From: Myxococcales bacterium 68-20
Lineage (GTDB): Bacteria > Myxococcota_A > Polyangia > Polyangiales > Polyangiaceae
DNA: 64,000 nucleotides
NCBI GenBank assembly: GCA_001899635.1
Contig: MKVQ01000009.1
Location: 110,638-174,637, forward strand
Direction of reading: 5' to 3'
Position 1 is the first letter of the stretch. Each line of letters starts with the position of its first letter. The position numbers were made by a program, and so were the translations under genes. Below the pieces are notes generated by a model. The model saw only the letters and a list, made by a program, of their open reading frames with translations. It had not been told where the DNA came from and searched no databases. Below, piece by piece: positions 18,239 through 26,038 of the stretch.

Positions 18239-19129
18239 TCACTTCACGACGGTCGTCGGGACGCAGCAGCCCGTGACGCAATACGAGCCGGCAGGACACG
18301 GCGTGTTCGCGTTGCACACCGGACCGGTGGAGCAGGTCTGTCCGCTGCCGCCGTCGGTCGAAGACGCTGCGCAGTCGGCCGGGATGCTCGTCTTGCCGAC
18401 GCAGAGCTCACATCGATCGCAGGGATTCTGGCAGTCGGCCACGGGCGTACACGGCGGGCACTTCACCGGATCGTCGATGTCGGCGATCGAGCAGGTCGAC
18501 GAGAGCCGAACGTCCTTCGATCCCCCGCCTGGGAGCTGCACGTTGCAGCAGCCGAAGCAGTCGCACCCATTCGGAGCGAGCTTCGCGCAGAACTTCACGC
18601 ACTGGTCCTGCTGAGTCGCCGGGCAGTTCTTGTAGTTCGGATCGTACGTGCAGGCGCCCGTCGTCGCCTTCGGGTCGCACTTCAGGTTCCACTCGCAGCG
18701 GTCGTCCCCCGCCCCGCTGTTGCCGTCGAAGAAGCAGTCCTGCTTGCAGGCGTCCTGGTTGTCGCCCGGAATGCCGGTGCCGAACGTCTTCTCGTCATTG
18801 TCGTGAGGACCAGCGCACTCGAAGTCGGCACCGTCGATGAGGCCGTCACCGTCGTCGTCGATGCAGTTCGCGCACTGCGGGCTCGTCCCGTCGGCGAGGA
18901 CGAGCGGAACGCAGGTCCCCGGAGCGCCGTCGCCGGAGTTGTATCCCGAGCTCCCGTCCTCGCTCCCGGGGCCACCGTCCGTCGTCCCGTTGTTGAAGCC
19001 GCCGTTGCCGCCCTCCACGGAGGCATCGGCGACGGCATCGTTCGACGTCTCGGAGCCGCAACCGCCTTGCGCGCTCGCGACTGCGAATCCGGTGAAGGCA
19101 ACTAGCAAGACAACGAACGTTCGCTTCAT
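18239..19129 (-). CDS. Cysteine-rich secreted protein with Ca-loop-like segment
   Basis: Unrecognised 296-aa exported protein. Hydrophobic signal MKRTFVVLLVAFTGFAVASA, with a possible lipobox cysteine in QGGC. A Gly/Asn/Asp/Ser-rich linker follows, then DDDGDGLIDGADFEC, which resembles thrombospondin-type or EF-hand calcium loops. The C-terminal half has more than twenty cysteines, consistent with a disulfide-rich surface protein. Start at 19129; an upstream in-frame ATG would add nine residues before the signal. Confidence 0.78.
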   Translation of the reverse strand: MKRTFVVLLVAFTGFAVASAQGGCGSETSNDAVADASVEGGNGGFNNGTTDGGPGSEDGSSGYNSGDGAPGTCVPLVLADGTSPQCANCIDDDGDGLIDGADFECAGPHDNDEKTFGTGIPGDNQDACKQDCFFDGNSGAGDDRCEWNLKCDPKATTGACTYDPNYKNCPATQQDQCVKFCAKLAPNGCDCFGCCNVQLPGGGSKDVRLSSTCSIADIDDPVKCPPCTPVADCQNPCDRCELCVGKTSIPADCAASSTDGGSGQTCSTGPVCNANTPCPAGSYCVTGCCVPTTVVK

Positions 19130-19226
19130 GGGCGTCTCCTCCTCGCAGGCTACCAAGACGCGCCAAGAAGCTCTGCTGAACGCACGTTCGCGGTCAGTCG
19201 ACTGACCGCGCTCGACACGGCCAGAA

Positions 19227-20414
19227 CTAGAAGAAGTCGCGCATCACCGGATACGGGCCACCGAACCACGCATCGAGAAGCGCTCGCGCGGTGTCGTCGG
19301 CCTCGAGCCATCCGGCGTCCGCGAGGACGTGCGCGGGAGCGTGACCCGTGTAGAGCGCAGCGAGGCCACGCTCGGTGATCGTGACGCGCGGCGCGCCGGC
19401 TCGTTCTCCAGCCGCGACCTTGCCCTCGCCGCCTTCGAGCTCCAGGGTGTAGAGCCCGCTGTTCTCCGGCATCGACGCGTCCTTCACCTCGAGCGTGAGC
19501 GCGCCGCTCGCTCCGAGCGGCCAGCCACGCGCGGAGAGGGCGCGGGCGACGTCGACGACGCGCACCATGAAGTAGTCCGTGAGCGAGATCTCGTGGTGAC
19601 GCTCCGGAAGGAGGTTCGTGAAGAGGTCCGACGGCCCGCCGTGCCACTTCACGACCGTCGCCAGCGAACGGTACTCGACGAGCAGGCGAAGGATCGCGCG
19701 GGCGGCGCGCGACGTCGTCGCCGCCAGATCGGTCACGAGCACGTTCGTGCTGTCTCCGGCCGACGTGTGCGAGAGCACGACGTAGCCCTCGAGCACGCCA
19801 CCGTGCGAGGCGGTGAACGTCTTCGTGACGTGACCGCGCGGCTTCGAGACCCGCGTCCAGACGTATGGACCACGATCGAGGAACCCGGGGCATCGCCGCG
19901 CGGTGGCAGCGTAGAGCGCGACGACGTCCTCCGGGGTCTCGCGCACCTCGGCGATCGTGATCTCGGGCACACGCGCGACCTCGCAAGCGCGCGGGTCGAA
20001 CGCGATGGAGAAGCGTGCGCCGGCGCGCTCGTAGCCCACGCGCCGGTAGAGGGAGACCGTCGCGGGGTAGAGCGTCGAGAGCGCGAAGCCGCGCGCACGG
20101 GACTCACGGAGCATCGACAGCATGAGCTGGGCTGCGACGCCGCGACCGCGCTCCTCCGTGAAGACGCCGACCCCGGCCACGCCCATCATCGAGACCGACC
20201 GGCCACCGAACCACTGCGCCATCGGGATCTCGATGAGGCCTCCGCAGAGCCGGCCGCCGCGCTTCAGGGTGCGGATGTTCTCGATCCCGGAGCGCTCGAA
20301 CCACAGCTTCGCTTCCTCGGGAGGGAAGCCGAAGGCGTGAGCCAGCGCGTCGCCGAGAGGGGCGAGGTCCGCCTCGAGGGCGGCGGTGAGCTCGAGCTCG
20401 TCGTGCGATGCCAT
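19227..20414 (-). CDS. GNAT acetyltransferase, Eis-like
   Basis: A 395-aa protein with the three-part layout of Eis-family N-acetyltransferases: an N-terminal GNAT domain (VAGVGVFTEERGRGVAAQLM is the acetyl-CoA loop), a second degenerate GNAT region around residues 150-280, and a C-terminal SCP2-like domain ending PYPVMRDFF, where the terminal carboxylate usually takes part in catalysis. Eis proteins acetylate lysines or aminoglycosides; the substrate here cannot be inferred. Start ATG 20414 (MASHDEL), alternative 20429. Confidence 0.85.
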   Translation of the reverse strand: MASHDELELTAALEADLAPLGDALAHAFGFPPEEAKLWFERSGIENIRTLKRGGRLCGGLIEIPMAQWFGGRSVSMMGVAGVGVFTEERGRGVAAQLMLSMLRESRARGFALSTLYPATVSLYRRVGYERAGARFSIAFDPRACEVARVPEITIAEVRETPEDVVALYAATARRCPGFLDRGPYVWTRVSKPRGHVTKTFTASHGGVLEGYVVLSHTSAGDSTNVLVTDLAATTSRAARAILRLLVEYRSLATVVKWHGGPSDLFTNLLPERHHEISLTDYFMVRVVDVARALSARGWPLGASGALTLEVKDASMPENSGLYTLELEGGEGKVAAGERAGAPRVTITERGLAALYTGHAPAHVLADAGWLEADDTARALLDAWFGGPYPVMRDFF

Positions 20415-20522
20415 GGGACGCGAGACCATAACCAGCGGTCGGCCGGTCCGGGAGCCCCACCTGCAACGATTGTCGCTCGGCGCTCCCTCCCATGCGCGGG
20501 CAGATGCTAGCGTCGAGCTACG

Positions 20523-21326
20523 ATGGGTCGAGAGGTCCTCCCTCGGCTCTGCGCCCGTGCACGCAAGGCGTGGCCCGAGCTCGGGGCCATCGTCGATGCG
20601 GAGCTCGAGGCGTTCATCCGCGCCCGGGTGCCCGACGAGCGCCTCGACGACGACGTGCGCGCCGAGGATCTCCTCCTCGCCCATGCCTGTGCGAAGGGCA
20701 CCCGCGCCGCGCACGATGCGCTGCAGGCGTTGTCCGAGCCGGACATCGATCGCGCTCATGCGCGCATCCGTCCGCCGCTCACGCTGGCGCAGGCCCGGCA
20801 GATGGTCTGGAGCCATCTGCTCGACATCCCCGAGGGCGGCGCCGCGCGGATCGCGCTGTACAAGGGAGAGCGGGAGCTCGCGGCCCACGTCCGTGCGCTC
20901 GCGAACCGGCTCATCCTCGAGCGTGTCAGCGGCGACAAGCGCGCCTCCTCGCTCGAGGACGCCATCCTCCACAGCTCGGCCGGCGCGAGCGCGCTCGCCC
21001 CGGATCAGCAGCGCGTCAAGCAGACGTACCTCCCCGGGCTCCGCGCGACGCTCGCTTACACGCTGTCGTCGCTCGCCCCGCGCCAACGCGCGCTGCTCCG
21101 CGACGCGATCGTCGAGCGACACGACGAGGACGCCCTCGCGCTCATGTACGCGACGTCACGTGAGGCGGTCGTCGAGGCGATCGCCGCCGCCCGCGACAAG
21201 CTCGAGTACCTGCTGAAGAACCGCCTCGCCGAGCGGATGCGAGTGTCCGATCGCGATCACGCGAGCCTCGTCGGCTGCGTCGCGAGGCACCTCGACGGCG
21301 CGTTGTCACGCACGCGGGGCACCTGA
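20523..21326 (+). CDS. Divergent sigma-70/ECF-like protein (myxobacterial type)
   Basis: A 267-aa helical protein resembling a family of highly diverged ECF-like sigma factors common in Polyangia. AEDLLLAHACAKGTRAAHDAL is followed by a segment corresponding to region 2 and a linker, and a C-terminal LPGLRATLAYTLSSLAPRQRALLRDAIVE region resembles the sigma4 helix-turn-helix. Match to standard sigma factors is weak, so promoter recognition is inferred. No anti-sigma gene is adjacent. Divergent from the Eis-like gene with a 108-base gap. Confidence 0.55.
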   Translation: MGREVLPRLCARARKAWPELGAIVDAELEAFIRARVPDERLDDDVRAEDLLLAHACAKGTRAAHDALQALSEPDIDRAHARIRPPLTLAQARQMVWSHLLDIPEGGAARIALYKGERELAAHVRALANRLILERVSGDKRASSLEDAILHSSAGASALAPDQQRVKQTYLPGLRATLAYTLSSLAPRQRALLRDAIVERHDEDALALMYATSREAVVEAIAAARDKLEYLLKNRLAERMRVSDRDHASLVGCVARHLDGALSRTRGT

Positions 21327-21342
21327 AGCGGGTGGCCCGCCG

Positions 21343-21789
21343 TCAGAGCGACGTCTCGGCGAGCTTCAGCACCGCCGCGAGCTCCGCGTCGGTCACCGGC
21401 GTCACCGAGATACGGCTGCGCTTCACGAGCGCCATCTTCGAGAGGACGGGATGGACTTTGAGCGCGGCGAGGGTGACGGGCTTCTTCAGGCGCTTCACCG
21501 GCGCAACCTCGACCGAGCTCCAGTCGCCGTCGGTCGTCGGGTCCTGGTACGCCTCCTTCGAGACCCGGGCGATGCCGACGATCTCCTTGCCCTCGTTCGA
21601 GTGGTAGTAGAGGAGCGTATCGCCCTTCTTCATCGCCCGGAGCGTATTGCGGGCCTCGTAGTTGCGGACGCCGTCCCAGGACGTCTTCTTGTCGGTGAGG
21701 AGCTGGTCGAACGAGTAGACGAATGGCTCGCTCTTCACGACGAAGCAGCGGCCGGACCCTTTCGAGGGAGAAGTCTTCGCGGAGGCCAT
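21343..21789 (-). CDS. EVE domain protein
   Basis: A 148-aa protein consisting of one EVE domain, a PUA/YTH-like fold that reads modified bases. Characteristic stretches are KSEPFVYSFDQL, TSWDGVRNYEARN, MKKGDTLLYYHSNEGKEIVGIARV and AYQDPT. Family members bind modified DNA or RNA and often accompany restriction or tRNA modification genes, but none is adjacent here. Divergent from the deoxynucleoside kinase gene, sharing a 29-base intergenic space. Confidence 0.9.
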   Translation of the reverse strand: MASAKTSPSKGSGRCFVVKSEPFVYSFDQLLTDKKTSWDGVRNYEARNTLRAMKKGDTLLYYHSNEGKEIVGIARVSKEAYQDPTTDGDWSSVEVAPVKRLKKPVTLAALKVHPVLSKMALVKRSRISVTPVTDAELAAVLKLAETSL

Positions 21790-21818
21790 CGGGCGGAGCA
21801 GTGTAGAGTCGCAAAGGA

Positions 21819-22430
21819 GTGAAGCGCTACGTCGCCGTCGCAGGCACCATCGGATCCGGCAAGACGTCCCTCGTGACGTGGCTCGTCAAGCGGTACGGGC
21901 TCGTCCCCTATTACGAGCCGAACGACGAGAACCCGTACCTCGCGGACTTCTACCGGGACATGCAGAGCTGGGCATTCCACTCCCAGCTCTTCTTCCTCTC
22001 TCACAAGCTCGAGCTTCACCAGTCGCTCCTCTCGTCGAAGGAGCCGGCGGTCATCGACCGGACGATCTACGAGGACGCCGAGATCTTCGCTCGCAACGCG
22101 AAGAACCAACGCTTCATCGGGGCGCGCGACTGGGCCGTATACGAGCGGCTCTACGAGGGCATCAAGCGCACGCTGCCGCCGCCCGACGTGCTCGTGGCGG
22201 TCACGTGTAGCCTCGCGACGACGAAGAAGCGGATCGCACGACGCGGCCGCGAGATGGAGCAGGCGATCCCTGACGCCTATCTCCGGCGGCTTCATCGCCT
22301 CTACGAGTCGTGGTTCGAGAGCTACGACCTCGGACCGATCGTCCGCATCGACACCACGAACCTCGATTACGTCGAGAACCTCGTCGATCTCATCGAGCTC
22401 CAGCAGAAGCTCGACGAGGTCCTCCGCTGA
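21819..22430 (+). CDS. Deoxynucleoside kinase
   Basis: A 203-aa dNK/dGK-family kinase that phosphorylates deoxynucleosides with ATP for salvage. P-loop AGTIGSGKT at residues 8-16, substrate loop EPNDENPYLADFY, DRTIYEDAEIFA matching the DRS/E motif, and lid RRGREME. Length is typical. The start is a GTG at 21819 directly behind AAAGGA, giving an unusually short spacing; no other start preserves the P-loop. Confidence 0.92.
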   Translation: MKRYVAVAGTIGSGKTSLVTWLVKRYGLVPYYEPNDENPYLADFYRDMQSWAFHSQLFFLSHKLELHQSLLSSKEPAVIDRTIYEDAEIFARNAKNQRFIGARDWAVYERLYEGIKRTLPPPDVLVAVTCSLATTKKRIARRGREMEQAIPDAYLRRLHRLYESWFESYDLGPIVRIDTTNLDYVENLVDLIELQQKLDEVLR

Positions 22431-22434
22431 CTCG

Positions 22435-22452
22435 GCTTCCCTCACGGGAAGC
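22435..22452. terminator. Hairpin between convergent genes
   Basis: Stem GCTTCCC / GGGAAGC with a TCAC loop starts four bases after the kinase stop and lies in the 69-base gap to the convergent lipoprotein gene. It may serve both genes as a terminator. Only a weak T/C tract follows. Confidence 0.5.
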
Positions 22453-22499
22453 TGCGCTGGTTCACCCCCTTCCGAGGGACTCCCGTCGCCTCGCTGCGT

Positions 22500-23327
22500 T
22501 CACTTCACGTCGCCCGTCGGCGCGATCGTCGTCGAGCCCGCACCCCGAAACGCGAGATCCGCAGGCGCGTTCGGGACCGTGAGCAGCGTGGTCTCGAGCT
22601 TGTCGCCGTCGAGCTTCACGAGGACGACTTCTCCGCCCTCCGTGAAGGCGTAGAGCTCCCCTCCCCAGAACGCGAGCCCGTAGGCGTCGGCGTAGCCGAG
22701 CGGCCCCCAGTTCTTCACGAGCGCGCCCGTCTTCGGATCGAACTCGACGAGGCAGTCGGCGCAGTCGGGGCCCTTCACCGTGAGGAAGGACTTGCCGTCC
22801 CTGACCGACACGAGATCGCCGCTCGACTCGAACCCACCGCCGAGCTCGCCGACCTTGGTCGTCTCGCCGGTGGCAGGATCGATGCGCACGTATGCGCTGC
22901 CCTGGTAGCCGACGAGCGTCTCCTTGCCCGGCTCGAGCGTACCCGCCGGGACGAACGACAACGAGTTCGGGAAGGTGCCGGTGGCGATGCGCGTGCAGCG
23001 CCCGCTGCCGTTCTCGATGAGAAACAGCTCGGCGCCCGTGGATGCGTAGATCGCGGACGACTCGTCGAGCGCGATGTCGGCGACGTGGGTGCAGCCCTGG
23101 AACGGGCCGATCTCGCGGACCGCGTGCGTCTTCGTGTCGACCACGTAGAGGACGGTGTCGCTGTGCCCATAGACCTCGCCCGACGGCTCGTCCGCACGAC
23201 CACCGTCCGTGACGAACCCCGGCTCGGGCTTCTTCTCGGGCTCTTCGAACCCGTCACGCGCCGAAGTCGCGCACGCGACGCCGAGGACGAGGACGGCCGC
23301 CGAGACTGCGAGAGCTCCACACTTCAC
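22500..23327 (-). CDS. Lipoprotein with beta-propeller-like repeats
   Basis: A 275-aa protein starting at a GTG with signal MKCGALAVSAAVLVLGVAC (cysteine 19). The mature part has repeating blocks of strands separated by DP.TG-type turns (RIDPATGETTKVGEL, EFDPKTGALVKNWGP), typical of a small beta-propeller of the YncE/SMP-30 sort. No catalytic residues are evident; function unknown. Confidence 0.78.
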   Translation of the reverse strand: MKCGALAVSAAVLVLGVACATSARDGFEEPEKKPEPGFVTDGGRADEPSGEVYGHSDTVLYVVDTKTHAVREIGPFQGCTHVADIALDESSAIYASTGAELFLIENGSGRCTRIATGTFPNSLSFVPAGTLEPGKETLVGYQGSAYVRIDPATGETTKVGELGGGFESSGDLVSVRDGKSFLTVKGPDCADCLVEFDPKTGALVKNWGPLGYADAYGLAFWGGELYAFTEGGEVVLVKLDGDKLETTLLTVPNAPADLAFRGAGSTTIAPTGDVK

Positions 23328-23403
23328 GTCCTCACCTCGAATTCGCCTCTACCATGGCGGCCGATTTTGCCCAACGGCGGCGCCAGTCCATAATGCGGAT
23401 CGC

Positions 23404-23697
23404 ATGACCGATCCGAGCCCCGAGACGACGTCCGAGGACCTCGAGATCGAGCGGCTCGCGCGTGCTCGCCGTCAGGCACGCGGCCTCCGCGTCGCTGCGC
23501 GCCGCGCCATCGCGCTCGCGCGCCGCTACCGGAACGAGGAAGGACCACGCGGCGCGCGTGAGGCGGCCTGCGTCGCCCAGGCGCTCGTCTGGCGGCGGGC
23601 CGCGAAGGACCTCCGGAGCCGGAGGATCGAAGAGCTCGGTCCCGGCCTCGCTCGCACCTCCGGGCCGTCCCGCGAAGCGAGCCGTCGCGCCGGCTGA
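23404..23697 (+). CDS. Small Arg/Ala-rich hypothetical protein
   Basis: A 97-aa basic protein beginning MTDPSPETTSEDLEIERLAR, predicted as two or three helices with clustered arginines. It has no recognised family. The acidic start followed by a basic helical body could bind nucleic acid, but that is only a guess. Divergent from the beta-propeller lipoprotein. Coding bias is acceptable, yet its reality is less certain than that of its neighbours. Confidence 0.5.
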   Translation: MTDPSPETTSEDLEIERLARARRQARGLRVAARRAIALARRYRNEEGPRGAREAACVAQALVWRRAAKDLRSRRIEELGPGLARTSGPSREASRRAG

Positions 23698-23704
23698 TCG
23701 CCCT

Positions 23705-23966
23705 GTCGATCAGGCCGCCGGTTGAAGAGAGAGCGATTCAACAGGGAGGCGGGAAGGCGGGAAGGTTTTCTTGGTGGGCAATCCGCCAACGCCTCGGCGG
23801 CTTGGGTGCGCGAGGGGGACGATGCAAGCATGCAGTCGTCGGTCGGGCCATGAGCAAGCCGGCTATGAGCAAGCCGGCCGACCAATCAAATGATCCTTCT
23901 GATCCTTCCCGCCTTCCCGCCTTCCTGTTTCTCCTCCCCGTCGATCAGCTGCCGTTGAAGAGAGAG
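23705..23966. repeat. Nested direct and inverted repeats
   Basis: The gap between convergent genes holds an ordered set of repeats. Direct copies of GTCGATCAG...TTGAAGAGAGAG lie at 23705-23733 and 23940-23966. Inside them are 25-base inverted arms built on GGCGGGAAGGCGGGAAGG (23741-23765 and 23904-23928, one mismatch). In the middle are two tandem 15-bp units ATGAGCAAGCCGGC(T/C) at 23850-23879. The arrangement resembles a small decayed insertion or a REP-like palindromic element; no transposase frame is present. Confidence 0.7.
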
Positions 23967-24007
23967 GCTCCGGGGCGCGCCGAACGGGCGCCGGCGACGC
24001 CCCGCCG

Positions 24008-24898
24008 TCAGCCGCTCTTCTTCCGCTTCGCCTTCGCCGGCGCCTCTTCGACTGCGCGCGGCTCCGCCTTCTTCGGGCCCTTCGCGACCACCGGCGGCGG
24101 CGTCTCGACGACGTTCGCCGGTGTCACCTCGGCGGCCGCGACCGAGCGCTTCAACGCCTCGAGCAGATCGATGATCTGCGCCTTCGGTGCCTCGGGCGCG
24201 GTCGAGATCTCTTCGCCGGCGACCTTCTTGTCGACGGCCTCCTTCACGCGATCGGCCCACTCGTCACGGAAGCGCGCAGGCTCGAACGAGTCCTTCTCGA
24301 GCTGCTGGATCAACTTGTCGGCGAGATCGAGCTCGATCGGCTTGAACTCGAACGAGCCGCCGGTCTCGACGTCGTCGAACGAGCGAACCTCGTCGGCGTA
24401 GAAGCACTCGTGCAAGATGAGCCCCTTCTTGTAGGGGCGGATGATCACGAGATTGTCCTTCCCGCGCTGCGCGAAGCGGCCGACCGCGAGCTTGTTGTTC
24501 CTCTCGAGCGATTGCGAAAGGAGCGAATACGCGCGATCGCCGCCCTTGTCCGGACCGATGAAGTACGTCTTCTCGATGTAGAGGAAGTCGACCGTGTCGG
24601 CGGGGACGAACTCCTGGAGCTCGAGCACGCCGGTGCGCGCCGACTCCATGGCCTTCAGCTCCTCGTCGGTGAACTTCACGTACTGATCCCGCGCGTACTC
24701 GAAGCCGCGGATCGTGTCCGATCGCTCGACGACGACGTTGTCGACGGGACAGAGCAGCTGCTGCTTCAACCGGCCACCACACGTCTTGTGCAGCATGTTG
24801 AAGCTCACGGACTTCGCCGACGTGGCCGTGAACAGCTTGATCGGGATCGAGACGAGCCCGAAGGAAATGGTGCCGGAGCCAATCGAGCGAGCTGCCAT
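24008..24898 (-). CDS. ku: Ku protein (non-homologous end joining)
   Basis: A 296-aa bacterial Ku homodimer subunit. The N-terminal MAARSIGSGTISFGLVSIPI and the beta-barrel core with HKTCGGRLKQQLLCPVD, VEFVPADTVDFLYIEK-like and YFIGPDKGGDRAY blocks are diagnostic. The C-terminus is a Lys/Pro/Ala-rich tail of the kind that binds DNA or ligase. Ku encircles DNA ends and recruits LigD. No ligD is present in this window, so the partner must be elsewhere. Monocistronic. Confidence 0.95.
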   Translation of the reverse strand: MAARSIGSGTISFGLVSIPIKLFTATSAKSVSFNMLHKTCGGRLKQQLLCPVDNVVVERSDTIRGFEYARDQYVKFTDEELKAMESARTGVLELQEFVPADTVDFLYIEKTYFIGPDKGGDRAYSLLSQSLERNNKLAVGRFAQRGKDNLVIIRPYKKGLILHECFYADEVRSFDDVETGGSFEFKPIELDLADKLIQQLEKDSFEPARFRDEWADRVKEAVDKKVAGEEISTAPEAPKAQIIDLLEALKRSVAAAEVTPANVVETPPPVVAKGPKKAEPRAVEEAPAKAKRKKSG

Positions 24899-25103
24899 GG
24901 GATCTCGATCGTAATGAATCCTCCTCCGGCGTGTCTAAAACGCTTCCGTTACCGGCGCCGCCGACACGTGATTCCAATGAGTTACGAAGCGACACGCGGC
25001 CTCGGTATCAAAATCCGCCTTGACGATAATGTGATCGGAGGTAGGAGACCCGCTCCCCCGCCTGAACGGCTCAGGTCAGGGCGGAAGACGGAGGGCGGAG
25101 GCG

Positions 25104-25904
25104 ATGAAGCTGGGGGTGTTGGCTGTCACGGGCGCGGCGATCGTGGTCACGGCAGCAGGCTGCGCGGCCCCGACGAAGGAAGCGCGCTCGACGACGCTGC
25201 TCGCCGCTGCCATTTCCGCCCCCGTCGGGGTCGCGACCGACGTCGCTTCACGCTCCTCCACGACCGGCGCGCGCATGGGCGAGACCAAGGCCGAGCCCGA
25301 GGCGCTGCCGACGACATGCTTCGGCGAGCAGCCGGTGAAGGACGCGAAGGTGTGCCTCCCTCCCGGGACGTTCGCGAAGAAGCTGTGCGGCGGGGTCTAC
25401 CCCGAGGTCGCGCTCTCGATGTTCGCGAAGGGCACGCCGTGGACCCGTATCTGGCTCGCGGGTGACGTCGAAGCCTGGAACGCATCCGGCGGGCTCACGC
25501 ACCGGGCGAAGCTCGGATTCGACGAGGAGGTCATCGTCCTCTCGCGCCACTCTGCCGGCGGCAGCGGCGGCATCGTCATGACCGGCGCGATGGCGAGCTA
25601 CGACGTCCTTCGATGGGACGGGACGTGCGTCTCCGTGATGGAGGGCGAGCTGACGACACGACGCCCGCCGGCACCGAAGCCTGCTCCGGTTCCGTGGAAC
25701 CGCCTCGAAGAGACGACGCGACGCGCGCTCCTCACTTCGCCGAAGGTGAAGGCGACACACGACTCGCTCGACAAGGCATGCAGCTCCGTCGCTTCGGCCG
25801 CCGAGAAGAAGTCGTGTGACAAAGCAGACAAGGCGTTCGCGAGCGCGGTCGCCGACTTCGTCCGCACCGGCGGTGCGCTGCCGGCGCCCGCACGTCGCCC
25901 CTGA
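25104..25904 (+). CDS. Lipoprotein of unknown function
   Basis: A 266-aa protein with signal MKLGVLAVTGAAIVVTAAGC (cysteine 20). Central region contains TCFGEQPVKDAKVCLPPGTF and GTPWTRIWLAGDVEAWNASGG, strand-rich with two cysteine pairs. The C-terminal ~70 residues are a charged helical segment with LDKACSSVASAAEKKSCDKADKA. No known domain is recognised. Placed 135 bases before the Ser/Thr kinase at 26039 on the same strand. Confidence 0.75.
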   Translation: MKLGVLAVTGAAIVVTAAGCAAPTKEARSTTLLAAAISAPVGVATDVASRSSTTGARMGETKAEPEALPTTCFGEQPVKDAKVCLPPGTFAKKLCGGVYPEVALSMFAKGTPWTRIWLAGDVEAWNASGGLTHRAKLGFDEEVIVLSRHSAGGSGGIVMTGAMASYDVLRWDGTCVSVMEGELTTRRPPAPKPAPVPWNRLEETTRRALLTSPKVKATHDSLDKACSSVASAAEKKSCDKADKAFASAVADFVRTGGALPAPARRP

Positions 25905-26038
25905 GAGAGGCTCAGCCCATGGCCGTGGCACGTGCTGGCATCCGCCGTGCACTGCGACCTCGAGCGTGACCTCATTTCGAACCTCGATCGGACGCACCGC
26001 GCGACTTCTCGCTCGAACGGCCCTATGAAAGCGAAGCC

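Noticed and set aside
24008..24898. Expectation of a ligD partner beside ku
   Set aside because: No ATP-dependent ligase or LigD polymerase/nuclease domain is encoded anywhere in the window.
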